Of a stretch of 64,000 bases of DNA, positions 26,997 through 36,571 are shown in pieces. The stretch comes from Gemmatimonadota bacterium (GTDB lineage: Bacteria; Gemmatimonadota; Gemmatimonadetes; Longimicrobiales; Gaopeijiaceae). The first letter of the stretch is position 1; each line of letters opens with the position of its first letter. The DNA lies in assembly GCA_028873595.1 (NCBI GenBank), contig JAPPOV010000018.1, positions 1 through 64,000 of the forward strand. The letters are read 5' to 3'. The position numbers and the translations under genes are program-made. Below the pieces are notes generated by a model. The model saw only the letters and a program-made list of their open reading frames with translations. It was not told where the DNA came from and ran no database searches.

Positions 26997-28281
26997 TCTT
27001 CCAGACCGCCTTCACCGATCGGAGGTTGCCGATGTCCTGGAGGGGGTCCCGGTCGAGCAGAACGAATGTGACCGGTCGCCCGCGCTCCAGGACTCCGTAG
27101 GTGTCCTCGATACCGATGGCTTCCGCTGCGACGCGAGTCGCGGACTCGATCGCCGACATGGCGGAGAGTCCGCCGAAGTTCACCAATTCTTCGAGCTCGC
27201 GATGGAGTGATGGATACGGATCCGTGCGCGGAGTGGAGAAGTCTGTTCCGGCGATGATTGGGACACCCTCGCGGTGAGCTCGCTCCACGAGCGAGCGAGC
27301 AAAGTCGACCTGGCATCGATCCGAGAGCGGATTGTCCGGGTTCTCTCCGGCTCGGGCGTACATGGCGAGAGTCGCGTCGAGCATGGTCCCCTCCCGCTTC
27401 ATCGCGTCGAAGAGCTCGGTGAAGATCGCAGATTCGGCGTCGAGGTGGTCGTAGAGCGGCAACTCGTCGTGGTGGTACTCGGTCGGCGCATCCGCCATGC
27501 CCTCCCATGCGAGCCTGCACACGTGAGAGATGACGTCCACACCGCTGGTTACGACTTCGAGCGGGCGAGTCGGGAAGACCATGCTATGTGCCCAGACTCG
27601 CATGCCCTGGCGATGGGCTTCCGCGGTAATGTTGCGCACGATCGCAGGCTCGAGGTTCGCGTAGATCTTGATGCCCGTCGCGTAGCTACCCTTGGCCTGA
27701 GCGACCGCCGTGACCAGGTCGGTTTCCGGGGTAATGGCCTGCATCCACGGGACGTCACCTGCGGTCTCTCCAGCGGCCGACGACTGAGGTCTCGGATCGG
27801 AGAGAAACGACGGTCCGGCCATCAATGCCGAGAAATACACGTCCGGAGCGTCGATCAAGCCGAGGCGAGAGTCGCGTGCCAGACTGGCGAGGGCTCGTCC
27901 GTCGCCGGCCATGTCGCGAACTCCGGTAACCCCGGCGTACAGCATTCGATACAGCTCCGCTTCTGCGCGTTGGCGGTTCGGTGCGGTCGCCAGGTGTACG
28001 TGCGCGTCGATGAGTCCCGGGACCACGAAGCCGCCACCCAAATTCGTAGCAACCGCGTCACGGGGAGCATCCGGCCCGGAGAGCAGTTCGCGGCGGGTCG
28101 AGACCGTGAGGATCTCGTTGCCCTGGATCGCCAGCGCCGCGTCCGGGATCGGGAGGCCGCCGCGCCCGTCGATCAGCGTGAAGCCATACAGGATCTCGAG
28201 TGGGGCCGAGCTCTGTGCCTGAGCTGCGACGGGTGCGCACAGTCCTGTGCACACGGCGACAGTCAGGAAGGTTGATCGCAT
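26953..28281 (-). CDS. Secreted metal-dependent amidohydrolase
   Basis: 442 residues from ATG 28281, which gives a signal peptide ending near VAAQAQ; upstream in-frame starts add a non-signal extension. Metal ligands of the amidohydrolase superfamily are in place: VPGLIDAHVHLA, GIKIYANL (bridging Lys), RVWAHSM, ISHVCRLAW and IAGTDFS. The C-terminal ESATRVAAEAIGIEDTYGVL is the standard imidazolonepropionase-like composite domain. It hydrolyses an amide, dipeptide or cyclic amide in the periplasm; substrate unknown. It lies downstream of Nudix and gamma-glutamyltransferase genes on the same strand. Confidence 0.9.
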   Translation of the reverse strand: MRSTFLTVAVCTGLCAPVAAQAQSSAPLEILYGFTLIDGRGGLPIPDAALAIQGNEILTVSTRRELLSGPDAPRDAVATNLGGGFVVPGLIDAHVHLATAPNRQRAEAELYRMLYAGVTGVRDMAGDGRALASLARDSRLGLIDAPDVYFSALMAGPSFLSDPRPQSSAAGETAGDVPWMQAITPETDLVTAVAQAKGSYATGIKIYANLEPAIVRNITAEAHRQGMRVWAHSMVFPTRPLEVVTSGVDVISHVCRLAWEGMADAPTEYHHDELPLYDHLDAESAIFTELFDAMKREGTMLDATLAMYARAGENPDNPLSDRCQVDFARSLVERAHREGVPIIAGTDFSTPRTDPYPSLHRELEELVNFGGLSAMSAIESATRVAAEAIGIEDTYGVLERGRPVTFVLLDRDPLQDIGNLRSVKAVWKNGERFDRSSYRPRR

Positions 28282-28414
28282 GGAACATGGCATCATTGCT
28301 GGCACGAGCCGCACGACCGCTCCTCCTTTTGGACCGATGAACCGGAGCGACCAGAAGCCCCCCACGCGAAGCAACACTCATCCGTCGTGCGCACGGAGCA
28401 AGAGAAAAGGTCGG

Positions 28415-29269
28415 TCAGCCGCCGTCCTCGATGTGCAGGCCGACCCCTGTCGGTGTCACGACGAGGGTGGGCAGAATCGTACGCACGGGCTCCGCCCCGT
28501 ACCCGGCGAGCGCGTCATCCGCAGATTCGTACCGGGCCAGTGCTTCGATCGTCTTGATGGTCGGAAAGACCATCGGGAGTTCGCCCCGGTCGAGTCTAGC
28601 GAGCGCATCGTGAGGTGAGAGCCAGAGCGCATCGGTCATCTCGCGCGGATCGACGATCGGTGTCGCGCCGGCCCGAACCTTTGCGGCGAAGAACCGGGTG
28701 TCGTACCGCCGTGGCTCGGGTTCGGGGGTGATCCAATGCGCGATGTACTCGATCGCATCGCCTGCGATCCTGCACCCCAGTCGTGTGATCGCCTCGTCGA
28801 AGCTGATGCGGTCTCCCATGAGGGCGTCACGAATCTCGTCGACGGTCGGGTCTTCCGCTGCTGTCGGTGGTGCGGAGCCGTCCTCCCGTAACCCTACCAT
28901 GATCCCGGTCTCCTCGAAGGCTTCGCGCAACGCAGCGAGGTAGTAGGCGATCGCGGGTGGCTCCCCCTCGTGCTCCAGCCGTTCACGCGCCGTTTCCGGA
29001 TTCAGATCATCCAGGAGTGACACGACACCTGGAAGCGCGTCGGAGGCGTCGACACGCCCACCAGGGAAGACGTATGCACCCGGAACGAATCCGGCCCTTC
29101 GGCTGCGGCGCATGAGAAGGACCTCCATGTCCCGTGCACCGTCACGCAGCAAGACGATCGTTGCGGCTGGTCTCGGAGCTACCGGCACGGATGGTGGGTC
29201 CTCGAGCGTCTCCGCAAATCCGTCCGGGAGATTCTCGAAGGGGATGACGAACTCATCGTTCCCGCTCAA
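28415..29269 (-). CDS. Nudix hydrolase
   Basis: 284 residues. FVPGAYVFPGGRVDASD followed, after an insertion of about 35 residues, by AALREAFEETGIMVG forms an interrupted Nudix box (G...REAxEExG), as in NUDT19/RppH-distant CoA-type members. The C-terminal half (DAIEYIAHWITPEPEPRRYD, TRFFAAKV) also fits the NUDT19-like subgroup, in which CoA or acyl-CoA diphosphates are cleaved. That substrate is a guess. Start overlaps the gamma-glutamyltransferase stop (ATGA). Confidence 0.85.
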   Translation of the reverse strand: MSGNDEFVIPFENLPDGFAETLEDPPSVPVAPRPAATIVLLRDGARDMEVLLMRRSRRAGFVPGAYVFPGGRVDASDALPGVVSLLDDLNPETARERLEHEGEPPAIAYYLAALREAFEETGIMVGLREDGSAPPTAAEDPTVDEIRDALMGDRISFDEAITRLGCRIAGDAIEYIAHWITPEPEPRRYDTRFFAAKVRAGATPIVDPREMTDALWLSPHDALARLDRGELPMVFPTIKTIEALARYESADDALAGYGAEPVRTILPTLVVTPTGVGLHIEDGG

Positions 29270-30960
29270 CGGCCGGCCGCCATCCCGTCCTTCCGGGGGT
29301 CGGATGCCGCTGCCCAGCCGCGGTCGAGCCTGAGGATCGCCTGGCCGCCACCGAATGCCACGCCTTCGGGATCACGTAGCTCGTGGCCCAGTGCCTCGAG
29401 TGCCGAGGCCACTTCGGAGTCGAGATTCTCGATCGCCACGCGCACGCCGGAGAAGTGGCGGAAGCGGGCAGCGTCGATTGCCTCCTGAGGGTCCATTCCG
29501 AACTCGACCATGTTGAGTAGCACCTGAACGTGGCCCTGCGGCTGCATCGAGCCGCCCATGACCCCGTATGAGAGCCATGGCTGGCCGTCCTTCGTGACGA
29601 AAGCCGGTATGATCGTGTGGAGTGGTCGTTTGTTCGGAGCGATCTGGTTCGGGTGCCCGTCGTCGAGGGTGAAGCCAGCGCCCCGGTTCTGCAGCACGAG
29701 GCCGGTGCCCGGGATCACTGTCCGTGAACCGAAGTAGCCGAAGATCGAGTTGATGAAGGAGATCATGTTTCCGTGTCGGTCAGCCACGGTGAGATAGATC
29801 GTTTCCGAATCGGTCGCGAGGTGGCCGGGGTCCGGACGGTCGGCTGCCACGGCCGGGTCGATCATCGCTGCCCGGCCTGCGAGGTAGCTCGAGTCGAGAA
29901 GCGCCTCGGGCTGCACGTCCATGTGATCCGGATCGGCGATGTACCGGTCCAGGTCCGCGTGGGCGAGCTTCTTCGCCTCGATGAGGGTATGCAGGTACTC
30001 GACTGAGTTGTGCTCCATGCTGGAGAAGTCGTACCCCTCGAGCATCTTGAGCATCTGAAGTGCCGCGATGCCCTGACCGGCAGGAGGTAATTCCCACAGC
30101 GTGTAGCCCTTGTAATCGACGCTCATGGGCTCGACCCACCGAACCCGGTGGTTTTCGAGGTCCTCGATCGTCAGATAGCCACCGAGCTCGGCGAGGCCGT
30201 CCACGATTTCACGACCGAGGTCGCCGCCGTAGAAGACCTCGGGCCCACCGTCTGCGACCCGCTGGAAGGTTTGCGCGAGGTCGGTGTTCCTGAACCAGTC
30301 GCCTGGCCGGGGTGCTTCGTCGTCGATCAGGAATGTGGCTGCGGCCCCCGTGTCACGGCGCAAACCGTTGACCGTCCCGGCCCAGTCTTGCGCGATGATC
30401 GGGGTCACCGGAAACCCTTCCTCCGCGATGCGGATCGCCGGAGCGAGAACCTGGGCGAGCGTCATCGTGCCGTACGTCTCGATCAGGGCGCTCCATCCGG
30501 ACAGGGCGCCTGGCACCGTCACCGAACGCGGCCCGGAGCCTGGCACCTCCGGATCGTCCTCTGCCAGGATTGCCTCTAGATCGACGTTCGAGCCGGACTT
30601 TCCGCTCGCATCGAGGCCGACCAGGCGTCCTGCTTCGGCATCCCACAAGATGGCGAACATGTCGCCACCCATCCCGGTCATATGCGGCTCGGTCACGTTG
30701 AGCACGGCCGCCGCTGCGACCGCTGCATCGATTGCGTTGCCCCCCGCCGCCAGAATCTCCAGAGCCGTCGTTGTCGCCAGTGGTTGGCTCGTAGCTGCGA
30801 CGTCGTTCGGGGCGTAAACCGTCGAGCGACCAGAATAGGTTGCGGGGCTGCGGACCGGACCAGTCATACGCGACATCACCTGAGCGTCAAGCGCGAGAGG
30901 CAAGAGTGAGGTGATCGCGAACGTTGCACGTAGAACAAGAGAAGCGCGTCGTATCGTCAT
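29266..30960 (-). CDS. Gamma-glutamyltransferase family protein
   Basis: 564 residues from ATG 30960, giving a signal peptide that ends near LALDAQ; a TTG at 30981 is an alternative. Ggt landmarks: AILAAGGNAIDAAVAAA-like start of the large subunit, EPHMTGMGGDMFAI, GRLVGLDASGKSG, and the autocatalytic Thr region HLATDSETIYLTVADRHGN. Residues after the predicted Thr form the small subunit (GVMGGSMQPQGHVQ motif present). It cleaves gamma-glutamyl amides such as glutathione in the periplasm. Translationally coupled to the Nudix gene. Confidence 0.9.
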   Translation of the reverse strand: MTIRRASLVLRATFAITSLLPLALDAQVMSRMTGPVRSPATYSGRSTVYAPNDVAATSQPLATTTALEILAAGGNAIDAAVAAAAVLNVTEPHMTGMGGDMFAILWDAEAGRLVGLDASGKSGSNVDLEAILAEDDPEVPGSGPRSVTVPGALSGWSALIETYGTMTLAQVLAPAIRIAEEGFPVTPIIAQDWAGTVNGLRRDTGAAATFLIDDEAPRPGDWFRNTDLAQTFQRVADGGPEVFYGGDLGREIVDGLAELGGYLTIEDLENHRVRWVEPMSVDYKGYTLWELPPAGQGIAALQMLKMLEGYDFSSMEHNSVEYLHTLIEAKKLAHADLDRYIADPDHMDVQPEALLDSSYLAGRAAMIDPAVAADRPDPGHLATDSETIYLTVADRHGNMISFINSIFGYFGSRTVIPGTGLVLQNRGAGFTLDDGHPNQIAPNKRPLHTIIPAFVTKDGQPWLSYGVMGGSMQPQGHVQVLLNMVEFGMDPQEAIDAARFRHFSGVRVAIENLDSEVASALEALGHELRDPEGVAFGGGQAILRLDRGWAAASDPRKDGMAAGR

Positions 30961-31035
30961 GGCTGCCTGGGGTTCGTCCAAAGACTCGGGCGCGAAAGGA
31001 GCGGCCGTCGTCGGTTGTAGCGGGGACCGGGTAGA

Positions 31036-31659
31036 TCATCCCGTCCGCTCCAGCACGGACACGGTCCGGGGGAAGAGCGTTCGAAGTTGCTCGATATCGT
31101 CCTCGGAGCCATGGGGTTCGCCCCAGTGGATCGGAACGAGCACCGTGGCGCCGCAGGCCTCGGCAGCTTTGGCGGCGTCCACGACGTTCATCGTGTAGTG
31201 TCCACCCACCGGCAGGAAGGCCACGTCGCAACGGATTCCGTACATCGAAGGGAGAAAGTCCGTGTCTCCGGCGTGGTAATACGTCGTGTCACCGATCGTG
31301 AATACGTATCCGAGCCACCCGTCCTGGGACGTGTGAAATTTCTTGTCGATGTTGTGCGCGGGAACGGCGAGGACGTCGAAGCCGTCGAGTTGGAGCATGT
31401 CCCCGGGACGCATGAAGTGGTCGGCGTCGCCCAGCTGCTTCTTCATCGATGCGGGCGCGATCAGGACTGTGTCAGGACCTCGCACACGCGCAATGTCGTC
31501 TTCCGAAAAATTGTCGTAGTGGGGGTGGGTCAGGAGGACGAAGTCCGCCTCTGAGTCTTCGTCCACCGCGAGCGGGTCGACGTGCATTTCGATCCCCATC
31601 CTGCGAATACGCACGGATGATCCGCGAAACCACGTGATCCCGTCGAGTACGTCGCTCAT
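31036..31659 (-). CDS. Metallo-beta-lactamase fold hydrolase (UPF0173/UlaG-like)
   Basis: 207 residues from ATG 31659; the open frame continues to 31860 without protein-like sequence. THPHYDNFSEDD is the HxHxDx motif with Asn in the usual second-His position, followed by VPAHNIDKKFHTSQDGWL, YYHAGDTDFLPSM and LPVGGHYTMN. These features match the L-ascorbate-6-P-lactonase-like MBL subgroup of general metal-dependent hydrolases. Substrate unknown. Located 75 bp beyond the Ggt start on the same strand, so possibly first gene of that cluster. Confidence 0.85.
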   Translation of the reverse strand: MSDVLDGITWFRGSSVRIRRMGIEMHVDPLAVDEDSEADFVLLTHPHYDNFSEDDIARVRGPDTVLIAPASMKKQLGDADHFMRPGDMLQLDGFDVLAVPAHNIDKKFHTSQDGWLGYVFTIGDTTYYHAGDTDFLPSMYGIRCDVAFLPVGGHYTMNVVDAAKAAEACGATVLVPIHWGEPHGSEDDIEQLRTLFPRTVSVLERTG

Positions 31660-31955
31660 GGCAGGGACTCCGCCGGTGGCGCGAGGAGTTAAGTGGTGCC
31701 AACCTAACTGCCGCTGCCGGGGCGAAAAAGTGGCGTGGCCGGAGGACGTTGCGCCCGCCAAAGTGGCAGGTGAGCCTGCATGTGTGGCACGAAATTGGTG
31801 TCCGAGCGTGGCAAGGTTCGTGCATTTGGAGTTTGTTCCGGCGGTTTGCCCACGCCCCATGGAAACGTCTCACAATCGATCATGCGTCGAAGCAACGCCG
31901 GAGCCTGACACTGTCTGACCACGAGCTTCCCCCCGGAACCCATGACTCCGAGGGA

Positions 31956-34487
31956 ATGGAGAACGAAGAACCGATGGCAGAGCGCTTTACGCTGCCGGTC
32001 CTCCCGCTTCGCGATACCGTCGTATATCCGGGTGTGGCCGTGCCGATTTCGGCGGGCCGCCCTGGTACCGTAGAGGGCGTCCAGGAGGCCCTGGACGGGG
32101 ATCGGCGACTCTTTGCAGTCGCACAACGAGAAAACGTGGACGATGCTGCGCCGGAGTATCTGTACTCCGTCGGTACGATCGTTCGGATCATCCAGACGCA
32201 CCGTGTGCGGGGTGGCGTCCAGCTCCTCGTTCAGGGAGAGGGCCGCGCTCAGGCCCTCTCATATCACCAGGAAGGCGAGGCCATGCTGCACGCCGTCCTC
32301 CTCGATATGGATACGTTGGAGCCCCAGAACGACGAGGACCCGGCCTTCCAGGCTCTGGATCAGGAGCTGAGGGATCGGGCTGCTGAGCTCGGCACGCGTC
32401 GAGGAGTTCCGGCCGAGGCGTTGAACCAGCTGATCCAGGGCGTGGACGAGTCTGGTCCGTTTGCGGATCTGGTTGCGTTCTACCTGGAGCTGGAGACGCC
32501 CGACAAGCAGGAATTGCTTGAACTGCTCGACGACGAGGAGCGGATGCGTGCGTGCCTGCTTGCGGTCGAGCGTGAGCTCGCCCGGATCGACGCTCAGGAG
32601 GATATCCAGGCGAAGGTCCAGTCCGAACTCGGTGAACGGCAGCGTGAGATGCTCTTGCGAGAGCAGCTCAAGGCGATCCAGAAGGAGCTCGGCGAAGAGG
32701 AGGAGCGAGACGACGTCGAGGAGATGCGCAACCGTATCGCCGAACTCGACCTCTCCGAGGAGCAGAGGACCGAGGTCGATCGCGAACTCAGACGACTGGA
32801 GCGCACGAGCCCTCAGTCGGCCGAGTACCAGGTGATCCGGACGTTCCTCGAGTGGGTCACGGAGCTCCCGTGGAACGAGCGGTCCGAAGAGAAGATCGAT
32901 CTCGCCAACGCCGAGGAGATCCTTCACGAGGATCACTACGGTCTCGAGGACGTGAAGGATCGAGTACTCGAGTTCCTCGCAGTGCGGAAGCTGGCCCTGG
33001 AACGAGCGGCTGAGAACGGCGACGGAGACGACGATGCTGACCAGGGTGACCAGGTCGTATCGGCGGGCCGCGGTCCGATCTTGCTCTTCGTCGGGCCACC
33101 GGGGGTCGGCAAGACGTCGATCGCTCAGTCGATCGCGCGTTCACTCGGGCGGGAATACGTCCGCATCTCACTCGGTGGGGCTCGGGACGAAGCGGACATT
33201 CGGGGCCACCGTCGTACGTATGTCGGTGCCATGCCTGGTCGAATCATCCAGGGTATGCGTCAGGCAAAGTCGAAGAACCCGGTCTTCTTGCTGGACGAGG
33301 TAGACAAGCTTGGCGTGTCCTTCCAGGGCGACCCGAGCTCCGCGCTGCTCGAGGTGCTCGACCCTGCACAGAACTCGACCTTCGTCGATCACTATCTGGG
33401 GATTCCGTTCGACCTTTCCGAGGTGCTGTTCGTCGCCACGGCGAACTATCTGGATCGGATTCCGGGTCCACTCCTCGATCGAATGGAGCGCGTCGACTTC
33501 TCTGGATATACCGAGGCCGAGAAGCTCGAGATTGTGAAGCGGTACCTGCTCAAGCGTCAGCGGCAGGAGAACAGCCTCACCGAAGCCGAGCTTGGCATGC
33601 AGGACGATGCGATCCTCACGATCGTGCAGAGCTATACCCGGGAAGCTGGAGTGCGACAGCTTGAGCGCGAAGTCGGCAAATTTGCGCGCAAGGTCGCCCG
33701 ACGGATCGCGAGCGGCAGCCTCGACAAGATCGATGCGTCTCCAGAGGATGTCCGCGAACTGCTCGGTCGGCCACGCGTCCATCCGGAACGGATGGCGGAG
33801 CACGATACGCTGGGTGTCGCGACGGGCATGTTCTATACGCCCATGGGCGGTGACATCATGTTCGTCGAGGCGAGCGTGATGCCCGGTGAGGGCGGCTTTG
33901 TCCTGACGGGTCAGCTCGGCGAGGTCATGAAGGAGTCCGGCCGCGCCGCGCTCTCCTTCGCCAAAGCGAACCACGCACGTCTGGGCATTCCCGAAGATGG
34001 ACTCCAGGGCCGTGAGATCCACATCCACGTGCCGGCCGGCGCGATTCCGAAAGATGGACCTTCGGCCGGTATCACCATGGCGACCGCACTTGTCTCGGCG
34101 GTGTCTGGGCGGAAAGTACGCCGGGATGTCTCGATGACCGGTGAGCTCACGCTTACCGGACGGGTGCTCCCGATCGGTGGTGTGAAGGAGAAGGTGCTTG
34201 GCGCGGTCAGGGCCGGGATCAAGGAGATCATCGTGCCCATCGACAACGAGGCCGACCTCGACGACATCTCTGCCGATGTTCGCGAGCAGGTCACCTTCCA
34301 TCTCGCGGAAACGCTCGATGACGTGATCGACGTCGCGCTCGCGAACGGGCAAGGCTCGAGGGTGGCTCGGAAGGCGACGCCGAGCAGGAGGGCTGCTGCA
34401 AAGAAGCCTTCTGCCAAGAAGAAGCCGACGCCGAAGAAGAAGGCGGCAACCAAGCGTCCGGCGAAGAAGAAACCGGCGAAAGAGTAG
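31956..34487 (+). CDS. lon: ATP-dependent Lon protease with Lys/Ala/Pro-rich tail
   Basis: 843 residues. The start is ATG 31956 (preceded by CCGAGGGA) or ATG 31974; the frame is open upstream to 31749 but that part is not Lon-like. LON substrate-binding domain (FTLPVLPLRDTVVYPGVAVP), coiled coil (REMLLREQLKAIQKELGEEE), AAA module with Walker A GPPGVGKTS and Walker B PVFLLDEVDK, then the protease domain with catalytic Ser in KDGPSAGITMA and Lys in VRAGIKEIIVP. It degrades misfolded and regulatory proteins in the cytoplasm. The last 40 or so residues are a basic AKK/PKK repeat tail not typical of Lon. Confidence 0.95.
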   Translation: MENEEPMAERFTLPVLPLRDTVVYPGVAVPISAGRPGTVEGVQEALDGDRRLFAVAQRENVDDAAPEYLYSVGTIVRIIQTHRVRGGVQLLVQGEGRAQALSYHQEGEAMLHAVLLDMDTLEPQNDEDPAFQALDQELRDRAAELGTRRGVPAEALNQLIQGVDESGPFADLVAFYLELETPDKQELLELLDDEERMRACLLAVERELARIDAQEDIQAKVQSELGERQREMLLREQLKAIQKELGEEEERDDVEEMRNRIAELDLSEEQRTEVDRELRRLERTSPQSAEYQVIRTFLEWVTELPWNERSEEKIDLANAEEILHEDHYGLEDVKDRVLEFLAVRKLALERAAENGDGDDDADQGDQVVSAGRGPILLFVGPPGVGKTSIAQSIARSLGREYVRISLGGARDEADIRGHRRTYVGAMPGRIIQGMRQAKSKNPVFLLDEVDKLGVSFQGDPSSALLEVLDPAQNSTFVDHYLGIPFDLSEVLFVATANYLDRIPGPLLDRMERVDFSGYTEAEKLEIVKRYLLKRQRQENSLTEAELGMQDDAILTIVQSYTREAGVRQLEREVGKFARKVARRIASGSLDKIDASPEDVRELLGRPRVHPERMAEHDTLGVATGMFYTPMGGDIMFVEASVMPGEGGFVLTGQLGEVMKESGRAALSFAKANHARLGIPEDGLQGREIHIHVPAGAIPKDGPSAGITMATALVSAVSGRKVRRDVSMTGELTLTGRVLPIGGVKEKVLGAVRAGIKEIIVPIDNEADLDDISADVREQVTFHLAETLDDVIDVALANGQGSRVARKATPSRRAAAKKPSAKKKPTPKKKAATKRPAKKKPAKE

Positions 34488-34519
34488 TCCGCGTCGCGTG
34501 CTACTGAGCGCGGTTCACG

Positions 34520-35581
34520 TCAGGACACGGAGATCGCGCCGTGCGGCCCGTCTACGATGCGTCCGATCACAGCCGCGGCGGGCGTTCTCTCTTTCAGCTC
34601 GGAAACCACTCCGGCGACGAGTTCGGCAGGTACGGCGAGGAGCAGGCCCCCGGAGGTCTGAGCATCTGCAAGGAGGATCCGGGACACCGTGTCGACCGAG
34701 TCTGCGAAGTTCACATCGGGGGAGATGTCGTCCAGGTTCCGCTTCGAACCACCCGGAATGTGTCCGGCGTCGGCGAGCTCCCGCGCTCCCGGGAGCACGG
34801 GTACGGCTGATGAGTCGATTTCCGCGGCAACGCCGGATGCGCGTACCATGCTGCGCACGTGCCCCAGCAGCCCGAAGCCTGTGATGTCCGTTCCAGCGAC
34901 GATGCCAGCACGCGTCATGACGTGTGCAGCTTCTGCGTTCAGGGTCGCCATCACGTCGACCGCGGTCGCGATCACGTCGTCTGGCGCCTCGGCCCTCTTG
35001 ATCGCGGTCGCGATCACGCCTGATCCGATCGGCTTGGTGAGGACCAGCACGTCGCCGGGCCGTGCGGCCGCGTTGGTGACCATGTGTTCAGGGTGGACTT
35101 CCCCGACCACGACCAGGCCATACTTCGGCTCGGCATCGTCGATGGAGTGCCCGCCGAGCGTCGGGACACCAACCGACCGTGTGACGTCCGAGCCACCCCT
35201 GAGAATCTCCTCGAGGATGCCTTCCGCCAGAAGCGTTCTCGGGAAGCCCACCAGATTCAGGGCAAACAGAGGCCGGGCCCCCATCGCATAGATGTCGGAG
35301 AGGGCATTGGTCGCTGCGATCCGACCGAAGTCGTATGGATCGTCGACGATGGGCGTGAAGAAGTCCGTCGTTACGACCAGCGCACGGTCATCGGAGAGGC
35401 GATACACCGCCGCATCGTCGCCCGTGAAGTGGTCGATCAGGACGTTTGGATCTTCGACCGGGAGCACGTGACGCAGAACCTGCGCCAGCTCGGACATGCC
35501 GAGTTTACACGCTCAACCGGCGCCATGACTGAGCTGGGACAGCCGGATTTCCGGCCGCGTGTCCCGAGGCTCTTCGATCAT
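34520..35581 (-). CDS. selD: Selenide, water dikinase (selenophosphate synthetase), selenocysteine-containing
   Basis: 353 residues with an in-frame TGA at 35513-35515 read as selenocysteine 23. A plain ORF caller starts at ATG 35497, losing the N-terminus. Reading upstream in frame gives ATG 35581 with GAGGAG 5 nt before it and the sequence LSQLSHGAG-Sec-ACKLGMS, which matches the SelD catalytic loop (Sec/Cys-Gly-Cys-Lys type, Lys26 three residues after Sec). The rest has GDDAAVY, TTDFFTPIVDDPYDFG, DIYAMGARPLFALNLVG and ILADAQTSGGLLLAV. It makes selenophosphate from selenide and ATP for Sec and selenouridine synthesis. Length then agrees with the family. Convergent with lon. Confidence 0.93.
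35489..35515 (-). promoter_or_regulatory. Candidate SECIS hairpin in selD
   Basis: Reading the minus strand, the TGA (35515-35513) is followed after 9 nt by a perfect 5-bp stem CTCGG/CCGAG with loop CATGT (35503-35489). Distance and position just 3' of the UGA fit bacterial SECIS elements, though the stem is short and the usual GGU-type loop is absent. Confidence 0.5.
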
Positions 35582-35716
35582 GCGATCTCCTCGTTGGGCG
35601 TGTGTGGATGTTTGATGCGTAAGGTCGAGCGGAAACACGGTGCCGTCCACGGGTAACGAAGGAACCCGCGTTACCTCGCCGACGCGGGAGCACTGGATGA
35701 CACGGAATCAGTTGCC

Positions 35717-36571
35717 TTGAGCGTTCCACAACGATCACTGCGATATCTGCTCGCCGAGGAGCTGTCACGCTCGGAGGCGAAGCTCGATCTGGGGCGGGCC
35801 AGCCTGTTGATCGCTGCGGAGGAATATCCCCAGCTTTCAGTGGATCTGTATCTGGCGCGCCTCGATCAGGTCGCTGAAGAGGTGAAGGATCGACTGGCGA
35901 ACGAGACGGCTCCGCTGGTCGTGCTCAACGACCTCTTGAAGACGCTCTTCGAGCGGCGGAAGTATGCTGGGAACCGGAAGGCTTATTACGATCCGCGAAA
36001 CTCCTTCCTCAACGACGTACTCGACCGGGGGGTCGGGATCCCGCTCACGCTCGGGATCGTGCTCCTCGAGATCGGCTGGCGTCTCGACCTCCCTCTGGAG
36101 GGCGTCAACTTCCCCGGGCATTTCCTCGTCCGCTATGCTGGTACCGAAGTGGATTTGCTGATCGACCCCTTCGACAGCGGAAGGATTCGGTTCGAGGACG
36201 AGGCGCAGCAGTTCCTCGATCAGGCGTATGGAGGCGCCGTCGCGATGAGGGACGACTTCCTCCGGCCAGCATCGAAGCGGGACATGCTCACCCGCCTGCT
36301 CACGAACCTGAAGGGCATCTACACGAAGATCGGTGACGACCGGCGTGCGCTTGGCGTTGTGGAACGGCTCCTCATGATCTCTCCGACCTCGCCGACTGAG
36401 AGCCGAGCCCGGGGTATCCTGCTCGCTCGCCTCGGTCGGCACGAGGATGCCGCCCGCCAGCTCGAAGCGTATCTGCGGGTATCGCCGTCGGCAGATGACC
36501 GTGGACACGTCCAGGAGATCGTCCGGGAGCTTCGTGCGGGTCAGTACGACGGCGAGGAGAGTCTCGAGTGA
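35717..36571 (+). CDS. SirB1-like transglutaminase/TPR protein
   Basis: 284 residues, apparently from TTG 35717 because the frame has no ATG or GTG between its upstream stop and this point. The middle (YYDPRNSFLNDVLDRGVGIP, LTLGIVLLEIGWRLDLPLEG, VNFPGHFLVRY) is the SirB1/Transglut_core2 domain; catalytic Cys is replaced (no Cys in the domain), as in many members of unknown activity. The C-terminal third carries a tetratricopeptide-like pair (GDDRRALGVVERLLMISPTS, GRHEDAARQLEAYLRVSP). Stop overlaps the ygfZ start. Confidence 0.85.
   Translation: MSVPQRSLRYLLAEELSRSEAKLDLGRASLLIAAEEYPQLSVDLYLARLDQVAEEVKDRLANETAPLVVLNDLLKTLFERRKYAGNRKAYYDPRNSFLNDVLDRGVGIPLTLGIVLLEIGWRLDLPLEGVNFPGHFLVRYAGTEVDLLIDPFDSGRIRFEDEAQQFLDQAYGGAVAMRDDFLRPASKRDMLTRLLTNLKGIYTKIGDDRRALGVVERLLMISPTSPTESRARGILLARLGRHEDAARQLEAYLRVSPSADDRGHVQEIVRELRAGQYDGEESLE

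Noticed and set aside
31785-31800. Sigma-54 promoter-like TGGCACGAAATTGGTG upstream of lon
   Set aside because: The -24 element matches but the -12 position has GT in place of the invariant GC, so it does not qualify.
31749-31955. N-terminal extension of Lon
   Set aside because: The sequence is unlike any LON domain; the conserved FTLPVLPLRDTVV starts just after ATG 31974.
34520-35497. SelD as a 325-residue Cys/Sec-free protein starting at ATG 35497
   Set aside because: The in-frame upstream sequence across the TGA reproduces the SelD catalytic loop and has its own ATG and ribosome site, so truncation is far less likely than Sec recoding.
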